Source: Chitinophaga pinensis (lineage in GTDB: Bacteria > Bacteroidota > Bacteroidia > Flavobacteriales_D > Crocinitomicaceae). From it: a DNA stretch of 45,535 nucleotides. Positions 34,584 through 41,341 of this stretch are shown here, piece after piece (the stretch's first letter is position 1; every line of letters starts with the position of its first letter). A program made the position numbers and the translations under genes. The stretch covers positions 1 to 45,535 of the forward strand of contig CAMCYF010000018.1 of the NCBI GenBank assembly GCA_945883825.1, written 5' to 3'. Below the pieces are notes generated by a model that made no database searches, had not been told where the DNA came from, and worked only from the letters and a program-made list of their open reading frames with translations.

Positions 34584-35804
34584 TTATTCAAACCAAACGT
34601 TATCAAAGAATTTTTTTGGTCTATCTGAGTGCATAAATTTATTTCCTCCATATGTTTTAAGTACAGCAAAATGCTTTTCACTAAAAATAATACGAACCCA
34701 ATTTAAACCCTCTGGATAGGTGTCTGAAAGCCCCTCAAATAATAGCGTGCCATCATCCAATATTTTTTTATTGAAATTTATATCGGGGGGACTTGCTATA
34801 TAAATTGTTGCAATTTGCTCAAAAGACAGAGTGGAATCATTTGGTACAATATCAATACTATAAGAATTTCCTTGGCCGTATTCTCGGTAAATTAAACTCA
34901 AGCTCCCGTCTGAATTTTTTTCAGAAAAGGGTTTACCATGAAAATTTGCATTTAAGCCACTTGCTAAATCATTAAATGGATAAGAACGGAAGGAGTTGAA
35001 TTTTTTTTTGGTAAGTGTTTTATTTTCGCTTCTAGTCCACAACATTGGCCTTAATCGGAATCCTCTTGTTCGCAAAAGATTAATTACACCTTCACTTCCC
35101 GCTAAATGGCCGGCCCCAATTGCACAGAAAAAGGATTCTTTTTTCTTCAAAATGGAATCTAATTTATGTGCCATTTTATTATTTCTATCAGTTATTAATG
35201 CAGCAAATTGTTCCTTATCTGCTGATAAATTTGCCCTGATAAATCGCTCTATTGCCGTAATATCTCCCTTAAGATAGAGTTCTATTAGTTTTTGATTAGA
35301 GAAATCATTAAACGCATCATTAATAAAAATACGTTTCGTAAAATTTAATTTCGCACCCAAATTAAGTTGATCCTTCACATCTTCAAGCGCAAAAAATTTC
35401 TTGTTTGCATTGTGACAATACTCTTCTAATAATGCATCAATAAATTGGGGCATACCATTTTCATCGCCATAGGTTGTTCTTGAGGCAATTTCTGATGCTG
35501 TGTAGGCTTTTCCATCCTTATCATAAAGTGTATTTGGCAAATCTTCTCTTGAATCTATATCTTTAAATAATTCAAATATATCTGCTTCCAGAATAATAAG
35601 ATTAGCTTTATCTAAGGCATAATAGACCGAGTCTGATAGATCAAAAATTCGCTTGTCATTGGAGTGCAATGTTCCAAATAAATAAGATTTTTCTTTTAAC
35701 CCATTTCCGGAAATTTCCCATAAAAGCTGTTTATTAACATCTACAAATTGAGAATATGCAAATGAAATAAAAGCAGTAAAAAGAAAAAAAATAAGGAATT
35801 TCAT
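34584..35804 (-). CDS. TraB/GumN family protein
   Basis: 406-residue exported protein: signal peptide 1-18, then LLWEISGNGLKEKSYLFGTLHS with the GTLH motif at 44-47, a conserved acidic ILEAD, and the second motif AIGAGHLAGSEGVINLLRTRGF, which together define the TraB/GumN (Tiki-like) family of putative metalloproteases. The C-terminal 130 residues form a separate domain with no match I know, making it longer than the usual 290-residue members. It lies between hutI and the AddB-like gene, all read leftward with short gaps. Confidence 0.87.
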   Translation of the reverse strand: MKFLIFFLFTAFISFAYSQFVDVNKQLLWEISGNGLKEKSYLFGTLHSNDKRIFDLSDSVYYALDKANLIILEADIFELFKDIDSREDLPNTLYDKDGKAYTASEIASRTTYGDENGMPQFIDALLEEYCHNANKKFFALEDVKDQLNLGAKLNFTKRIFINDAFNDFSNQKLIELYLKGDITAIERFIRANLSADKEQFAALITDRNNKMAHKLDSILKKKESFFCAIGAGHLAGSEGVINLLRTRGFRLRPMLWTRSENKTLTKKKFNSFRSYPFNDLASGLNANFHGKPFSEKNSDGSLSLIYREYGQGNSYSIDIVPNDSTLSFEQIATIYIASPPDINFNKKILDDGTLLFEGLSDTYPEGLNWVRIIFSEKHFAVLKTYGGNKFMHSDRPKKFFDNVWFE

Positions 35805-35811
35805 GTATAAT

Positions 35812-35819
35812 CAAAGTTA
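35812..35819 (-). promoter_or_regulatory. -7 promoter box of the TraB/GumN gene
   Basis: TAACTTTG on the minus strand, 7 bases before the ATG. A TTTG at 35835-35838, 15 bases further up, could be the -33 element, slightly close. Confidence 0.45.
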
Positions 35820-35833
35820 GTAAAATATCCTTA

Positions 35834-37066
35834 TCAAATAAAAACACGAGACACATTCACTTCACCAAAAGAATAGGGCAAATAAGCCAAAGATGGAATT
35901 GCTTTTGTTAAAATTATTGGGGCTTTACTGCCAAGGCATATTTTTCCGTGAGTTCCTTGCAAACCCATAGCGTAAGCTGAATTTATCGTCAATGCATTTA
36001 ATGCTTCTTCGGGTGTCATTCTCATTTTTATACATGCCAAAGACCAGATCGTAAATAAATTATAATTTGGGGCTGATCCAGGATTAAAATCACTTGCCAG
36101 AGCCAAAGGTAAATCTGCAGCCATTATTTTTCGTGCAGCACCAAAAGGAATACCGAGAAAGTGCGAACAGCCAGGAAGTAAAGTAGGCATACAATTACTA
36201 TTTTGAAGTGCCAAAATATCTTCTTGATCAATTTCCTCTAAATGATCTACGCTCAAAGCTCCCATTTCAACTGCTTTTTTAACTCCGCCAAGTATTGTAA
36301 ATTGATTTACATGCACTTTTGGAATTAAACCATATTCTTTTCCGGCACTAATTATCTCAGCCATTTGATCAACTGAGAAATAATTTTTCTCACAAAAAAC
36401 ATCTATGTATTCTGCTAATTCCTCTTTTGCAATTAGTGGAAGTAGTTCATTAATAATTAAGTCAATGTAGCCCCGATGATTTTCTTTATATTCAAGCGGG
36501 AATGCATGCGCTCCTAAAAAAGTAGCTTTAATTTCAATTTTATTCGTTGCTTTTAGTTTTTTTATAACACGAAGCATTTTAAGTTCGGCCGCAACACTTA
36601 ATCCATAACCTGATTTAATTTCGATTGCCCCAGTTCCGCAAGCAATCATTTTTTGAATTCTTCCTTGCGCGGAATTAAAAAGTTCCTCTTCCGACATATC
36701 TGCTAATTTTGCTGCAGAATTTAAAATTCCACCACCTTTTAGCGCGATTTCTTCGTAGCTCATGCCATGAATTCGGTCAACAAATTCTTCTTCTCTTGTT
36801 TTTGCAAAAACAGTATGTGTATGTGAATCACAAAATGCTGGTAAAACAAAACAGCCTTCAGCTTCAATTATTTCAATATCGCTTGAGCTTCCGATTTCTT
36901 TCCAATCATCCATTTTCCCGTAAGCAATAACTTCATTGTCTTCAAGGTAGAGAAAAGCATCTTTAACAATTGGTAATTCTTGCATATCTTTTCCTTTGCG
37001 GATAAGTGGTATATCTTCGCCCGCTTGAACTAAGCCTTTTATATTTTTAATGAGGATTTTTTGCAT
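35834..37066 (-). CDS. hutI: Imidazolonepropionase
   Basis: Zinc amidohydrolase of histidine degradation; opens imidazolonepropionate to formiminoglutamate. 410 residues. The metal site begins with His82 and His84 in DSHTHTVF, followed by the HutI-specific REEEFVDRIHGMSYEEIALKGGGI region, ATGTGAIEIKSGYGL-like block (GTGAIEIKSGYGL), and ALSVDHLEEI. No other hut genes lie within the window. The start at 37066 gives the expected N-terminus. Leftward, 29 bases before the TraB/GumN gene. Confidence 0.94.
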   Translation of the reverse strand: MQKILIKNIKGLVQAGEDIPLIRKGKDMQELPIVKDAFLYLEDNEVIAYGKMDDWKEIGSSSDIEIIEAEGCFVLPAFCDSHTHTVFAKTREEEFVDRIHGMSYEEIALKGGGILNSAAKLADMSEEELFNSAQGRIQKMIACGTGAIEIKSGYGLSVAAELKMLRVIKKLKATNKIEIKATFLGAHAFPLEYKENHRGYIDLIINELLPLIAKEELAEYIDVFCEKNYFSVDQMAEIISAGKEYGLIPKVHVNQFTILGGVKKAVEMGALSVDHLEEIDQEDILALQNSNCMPTLLPGCSHFLGIPFGAARKIMAADLPLALASDFNPGSAPNYNLFTIWSLACIKMRMTPEEALNALTINSAYAMGLQGTHGKICLGSKAPIILTKAIPSLAYLPYSFGEVNVSRVFI

Positions 37067-37149
37067 GCAAGAAATTTATTGGTAAAGATAGTATTCATAA
37101 AGTTTTAGTGGAAAAATTTAATTCTTTTTTGTATCTTCAATTAAATTGA

Positions 37150-37506
37150 ATGATGAAGAAAGAAGATTTAGGTCCTTGGGGCGAAGAAAAAGCAAAAAAT
37201 TATCTTTTGAAAAAAGGATATGTTCTCGTGGATAGAAATATTCGATACAAAAGATATGAAGTAGATATTGTAATGGAAAAAAATAATTTATTAGTTATTG
37301 TTGAAGTTAAAACACGAAATACTGCAGAAATTGGTGAACCTTGGAAGGCGGTAACTCGAGGAAAGCAAGGGCAAATCATTAAAGTTGCAGATCATTATGT
37401 TCAATCAAACCAGATAGACAAAGATGTTCGCTTTGATATTGTTTCCATTGTCCACAATTCTTACCGTACAAATATTGAACATCTAGAAGGGGCTTTTACT
37501 GTTTAA
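37150..37506 (+). CDS. YraN family protein (UPF0102)
   Basis: 118-residue protein with a small endonuclease-like fold related to Holliday junction resolvases. Conserved residues: Glu12 (GEEKAKNYL), Asp39 (YEVDIV), Glu52 and Lys54 (VEVKTR), an E-D-ExK arrangement. Molecular role not established. The start is ATG at 37150 or the adjacent ATG at 37153. Divergent from hutI and convergent with the HMA protein, 13 bases between stops. Confidence 0.9.
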   Translation: MMKKEDLGPWGEEKAKNYLLKKGYVLVDRNIRYKRYEVDIVMEKNNLLVIVEVKTRNTAEIGEPWKAVTRGKQGQIIKVADHYVQSNQIDKDVRFDIVSIVHNSYRTNIEHLEGAFTV

Positions 37507-37519
37507 GCCGTTCTGCTTT

Positions 37520-37864
37520 TTAGCCCTTCATACCATTTGGCTGACAGCATTTCGGTAGTTTTTCAACATCTTCTTTTTTAGCTTTGCTTTCATCAGCATC
37601 ATAACCAAGTTGATTTAATATTTGTTTTATCTCAAGCAAGGTAATTTTTTTAGTGGAAAATTTAACTTCTACTTTATTTGTTTCTAAGTTCAATTCTGCA
37701 AACTTAATTCCTTTCGTATAGTTTAATTTTTCTTCAATACGTTCTTTACAGTCATCACATTGAGATGAGGTACTAATTACAACTGTTTGAATTTTTGGGG
37801 TTTTTTGACTGAATCCATTTAAAGTTAAAAGGATGAATAGCGTTGTTAGCAGTATATTTTTCAT
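37520..37864 (-). CDS. Exported heavy-metal-associated (HMA) domain protein
   Basis: 114-residue periplasmic protein. Signal peptide 1-19, then a ferredoxin-like HMA domain: beta-strand VVISTSS, metal-binding Cys36 and Cys39 in QCDDCKERIEEKL, VEVKFSTKKI and LNQLGYDAD. An extra vicinal pair, Cys106-Cys107, sits near the C-terminus. It is the last gene of a leftward set with a TonB-dependent receptor and a Cys-rich HYC_CC_PP protein. Binding of copper, zinc or a similar soft metal is inferred from the cysteine motif and context. Confidence 0.85.
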   Translation of the reverse strand: MKNILLTTLFILLTLNGFSQKTPKIQTVVISTSSQCDDCKERIEEKLNYTKGIKFAELNLETNKVEVKFSTKKITLLEIKQILNQLGYDADESKAKKEDVEKLPKCCQPNGMKG

Positions 37865-37881
37865 GTTTAAAGATTTAAATT

Positions 37882-40110
37882 TTACTTTTTATTTTTTGCA
37901 ATGGCATATCGGATTCCGACATAAATATTTATTCCAGTTATAGGCATGTATATATTTGTTGCATCAAATTTACTGCCAAATGGGTTAGCTGCATCAATTA
38001 TCGGGTTTTTTTGTATAGAATTTGTGAGGTTTTCTCCACCAAGATAAAAGTCAAATTTTTTATAAATGTGGGTTATTTGTGCATTTATCATTGCGTATAT
38101 TGGGCTTTTCATATCTGAAATTAAAAGTGTGTCATTGGAAAAATCTCTTTGTATTGGCAATCGCGAGGGACTAAATACAGAACACGTAAAATCATATTCC
38201 CAACGTTTATTTCTTGTAATATAGGCGATATTCACAAAACCTCTCTGTCGAGGAATCATAACTTGCTGCCGCATTTCATTCCCGTATTTTGCCTCAACAT
38301 CTAAAAATTTATAAGCCAAACGAATATCAAGATTTTTAATCGGTGAAAAACTAAATTCTGTTTGAAAGCTATTAGAAAAAGAGCTGTTTTTTAGATTTGA
38401 AAAAACAATGGCATTTATTGCATCATCACGGTCTACAATCAATTGATTTTCAAAGCGTGTGTGGTAAAAATCAAGAGAAATCGTTGCTTTACGCTCAAAA
38501 ATTTTCATCTCGTGGACAAGAGAGCCGCCAATATTCCAAGAAATTTCAGGTTTTGTCTCACTTGGGGCGATCCATTGCTTTGAACTTGCAAGTAGTGAAA
38601 TATTGTCAATTATAAAGTTTGGAACTCGCCATCCTTTTCCTGCAGTAAAACGAAGATCCGTCATTTCTGATAGCAGATATTTTAAATGGACCCGAGGAGA
38701 GAATTGCTCTCTAAAAATACTGTGATAGTCGTAACGACTTCCAAAAACCCCTGTTAACCTTCTGCCTGTATACGTGTATTCTGCAAATATTCCCGGAACA
38801 AGTTCCATGCGCTTTTGTGAAAGAGTATCTGCCTTCTGTGAAATATCTATGGCAACAAAGCTTGTTCCTACTTTAATTTTATGATCGCTTGTTCCTATAA
38901 TATCATCATATATCACGTTGATATAGCCTCTTTTTTCTAAACCAGAAAAATTCTTAAGTCCAAAAAACCCATCGATTTCTTGGTGTTTTATATTATAAAC
39001 TATGCCAAGAGATTGCATAGGGCGTTTTCCAAAAAAACCTGTTTTACCGTAAATATCTATATGTTTAGAATTAATTAAAACCCCATAATTTATCGTGTCT
39101 ACTTGATTTTCTTCATTGCGAAAAAAGGAAGTTTGCCCTCCCACTTTTCGGTCTCTGTAAAAATTTATACCAAATTGCGCCTCCATTTTTTTTCCTTTGT
39201 ATGCCCAACGATTCATAAATGCGGTATTATCGCCTGTTGGCATATCACGGAAAGCATCTTTATTGCGATCAATATTACCATAAGTACTTGAAACATGGGC
39301 TAAAAAGCCTGTGCTCCATTTAGGATTTAGAATTATCCCTTTATTGAAATTAAATTCCGATCTACCGAAAATATTTTGATAAACATTCAAGTAGATTTTT
39401 TCCATTTCATCGGGTTTCTTTAACTCTAAATTCACAAGGCCGGCCATAGATTCATAACCGTTTACAACATTCCCGGTACCTTTTGTGATTTGTATGGATT
39501 CTATCCATGTTCCCGACAAAGACGAGAGACCAAATGCGCTTTCTAGCCCACGTAAATAAGGAATATTTTCCATTTGTATTTGTGTGTAAACACCATCTAA
39601 ACCCATCATCTGGATTTTTTTTGCGCCAGAAACAGCATCGGTGATGTTTACATCTACACTTGCATTTGTCTCAAAGGATTCCGATAAATTACAACAGGCT
39701 GCTTTTCTTAATTCTATGGCAGTTAATTCTTCAACGTGCAAAGTTTTTAGACGTGAGATAGAATGCCCATTTTTGCGATATTCTATAAGTATTTCAGGTA
39801 ATAATTTGTCTGAATAAAGAATAACATTTAGTGCTGTGAAACGATCTTTTTTACTTACAATGAGTGTGTCTGGGTTGTACCCAAAGGCAGAAATAACCAA
39901 GGTGTCTGGTAATTCTTTTGGTAAAACAAGCTCAAAGGTTCCGTCTTCGCGACTTACAGTCCCTGTTTTAGCTTGTAAAAGCTTGATTTTTGCTCCGTAA
40001 ATTGGTTTTTTTTGACTTCCATCAGCTCCCTGAATGAGGCCTTTAATTTGTGCATTGACTATATTTGTAATACAACAAAAGGATAAAATAAACAGATAAT
40101 AAGTTTTCAT
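37882..40110 (-). CDS. TonB-dependent outer membrane receptor
   Basis: 742-residue outer-membrane transporter. Signal peptide 1-20; carboxypeptidase-regulatory-like beta-sandwich about 22-105 (GADGSQKKPIYGAKIKLL, VSREDGTFEL); plug domain about 120-230 (IQMMGLDGVYTQIQMENIPY, IQITKGTGNVVNGYESMAGLVNLEL); 22-strand barrel to the end. The plug contains a vicinal Cys pair in KAACCNLSESFE, unusual in sugar or siderophore receptors. Flanked by a Cys-rich HYC_CC_PP protein upstream and an HMA protein downstream in the same direction, it probably imports a metal or metal complex. Substrate unproven. Confidence 0.88.
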   Translation of the reverse strand: MKTYYLFILSFCCITNIVNAQIKGLIQGADGSQKKPIYGAKIKLLQAKTGTVSREDGTFELVLPKELPDTLVISAFGYNPDTLIVSKKDRFTALNVILYSDKLLPEILIEYRKNGHSISRLKTLHVEELTAIELRKAACCNLSESFETNASVDVNITDAVSGAKKIQMMGLDGVYTQIQMENIPYLRGLESAFGLSSLSGTWIESIQITKGTGNVVNGYESMAGLVNLELKKPDEMEKIYLNVYQNIFGRSEFNFNKGIILNPKWSTGFLAHVSSTYGNIDRNKDAFRDMPTGDNTAFMNRWAYKGKKMEAQFGINFYRDRKVGGQTSFFRNEENQVDTINYGVLINSKHIDIYGKTGFFGKRPMQSLGIVYNIKHQEIDGFFGLKNFSGLEKRGYINVIYDDIIGTSDHKIKVGTSFVAIDISQKADTLSQKRMELVPGIFAEYTYTGRRLTGVFGSRYDYHSIFREQFSPRVHLKYLLSEMTDLRFTAGKGWRVPNFIIDNISLLASSKQWIAPSETKPEISWNIGGSLVHEMKIFERKATISLDFYHTRFENQLIVDRDDAINAIVFSNLKNSSFSNSFQTEFSFSPIKNLDIRLAYKFLDVEAKYGNEMRQQVMIPRQRGFVNIAYITRNKRWEYDFTCSVFSPSRLPIQRDFSNDTLLISDMKSPIYAMINAQITHIYKKFDFYLGGENLTNSIQKNPIIDAANPFGSKFDATNIYMPITGINIYVGIRYAIAKNKK

Positions 40111-40155
40111 AAAGTAGTAATTAAAAATTGAACAAAAAGAATCTTGTCCTAATTT

Positions 40156-40584
40156 TTAAATACGGAAAACTTGGTTTTGAATTAGAATTGTTTTTCTAGA
40201 TTTCGGTGGAGGGTCTTTCCAGTTATTAATAGATAAATGGATTTCAGCTAATAAGACATTTTTAGAATGGTAAAAGATTGTAGGAATATCAAATTCTGAA
40301 ATTAAAATTTTGGTAATCCCTTGATTTTGGATGTATTTCTCGTCGAGCTTAACAATTTGAGTTTCATCACTGCAACAAGTATTTTTATCTTCTTCTGCAT
40401 CACAACAAGTGTCTTCTTCTTCTTCGCAACAATTGTCAGAACTTAGATTGGTATTACAGTCGTTCGATGCTAAAAAAAAAGATTTTGAAAGACCTTCTTC
40501 ACGACAAGAATGGGTAAATATAGAAATGCCAACATTCCCCAAAAAAAGTAAAACCGAAAAGAAAATAAGCAGTACTTGTTTCAT
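40156..40584 (-). CDS. HYC_CC_PP family cysteine-rich protein
   Basis: 142-residue exported protein. Signal peptide or anchor 1-21, then FTHSCR (family normally HYC; here His25-Ser-Cys27), an acidic cysteine cluster with pairs at 52-53, 60-61 and 70-71, and a PPP motif (WKDPPPKSR) near the C-terminus. The family is known in Bacteroidota next to TonB-dependent receptors and HMA proteins, as here. The acidic CC repeats look like a metal-binding region. Its strong promoter (TTTG, 19-base spacer, TAACTTTG) probably drives the three-gene operon. Confidence 0.82.
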   Translation of the reverse strand: MKQVLLIFFSVLLFLGNVGISIFTHSCREEGLSKSFFLASNDCNTNLSSDNCCEEEEDTCCDAEEDKNTCCSDETQIVKLDEKYIQNQGITKILISEFDIPTIFYHSKNVLLAEIHLSINNWKDPPPKSRKTILIQNQVFRI

Positions 40585-40589
40585 TAAAA

Positions 40590-40620
40590 CAAAGTTATTG
40601 CTTTTTTTTGGTTATTCAAA
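40590..40620 (-). promoter_or_regulatory. Promoter of the metal-handling operon
   Basis: Minus strand: TTTG (40617-40620), 19-base spacer, TAACTTTG (40590-40597), ending 5 bases before the ATG at 40584. Both elements are exact, and the mRNA should be leaderless or nearly so. Confidence 0.65.
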
Positions 40621-40624
40621 TTTC

Positions 40625-41341
40625 TTATACTAGTTGAAATAAATCGCTTACTCCAAGAACCCGAGAAATTGTAAATCCTTCAGCATATTTTGCGCCAAAA
40701 GGTCTTCCCACCGTCATCATTCTGCCTTTTAGGAAGTCAAAGAATTCTTCCCCAGAAATAGGCGTATTTGGTTCTGATGATTGAGGATCAAAAAATTGAG
40801 ATTTATAAGCTTGGATAACTTTGATTTTAGCGTCTGTAAATGCACTGACATCTACTGCAATATCTGGTTGAATATAGTAATCCTGAATATAATGCAAGAC
40901 CAATCTTGGACGATAAGCCTCTTGTGTTTTTCCATCAAATTGCGTTTCAATTTTTTGAAGTCCCGCCAAAAAACACGCATCAGCAACTAGTTTTCCCGCA
41001 TTTCCATGATCTGGATGGCGGTCTACAATACTGTTTGCGAGGACGATTTCCGGTTGGTATTTTCGGATTTCAATTATTATTTTACGTTTATTCTCTTCAT
41101 TGATTTCAAAGAAACCATCTTTCATATTCAGGTTATCACGAATCGAAAGGGACAATAATGCACTTGCTTTTTTAGCTTCTTCCGTTCGTAATTCTGCTGA
41201 ACCTCTTGTTCCAAGTTCTCCTTTTGTTAAATCTACGATTCCTATCTTCTTGCCTTCAGAAATATATTTCAAGAGTGTTCCACCAGCTGAAATTTCAACA
41301 TCATCAGGGTGAGCACCAAAAGCAAGAATATCTAATTTCAT
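40625..41341 (-). CDS. bshB1: Bacillithiol biosynthesis deacetylase BshB1
   Basis: Zinc deacetylase that removes acetate from GlcNAc-malate in bacillithiol synthesis. 238 residues; the LmbE/PIG-L motif AHPDD is at 10-14, LTKGELGTRGSAELR follows at about 39-53, and the second metal motif DRHPDHG is near residue 111. GTRGS and the length identify the BshB1 branch. Overlaps the gcvP stop as ATGA, so the two are translationally coupled; bshA and bshC are not in the window. Indicates that the cell uses bacillithiol as low-molecular-weight thiol. Confidence 0.93.
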   Translation of the reverse strand: MKLDILAFGAHPDDVEISAGGTLLKYISEGKKIGIVDLTKGELGTRGSAELRTEEAKKASALLSLSIRDNLNMKDGFFEINEENKRKIIIEIRKYQPEIVLANSIVDRHPDHGNAGKLVADACFLAGLQKIETQFDGKTQEAYRPRLVLHYIQDYYIQPDIAVDVSAFTDAKIKVIQAYKSQFFDPQSSEPNTPISGEEFFDFLKGRMMTVGRPFGAKYAEGFTISRVLGVSDLFQLV

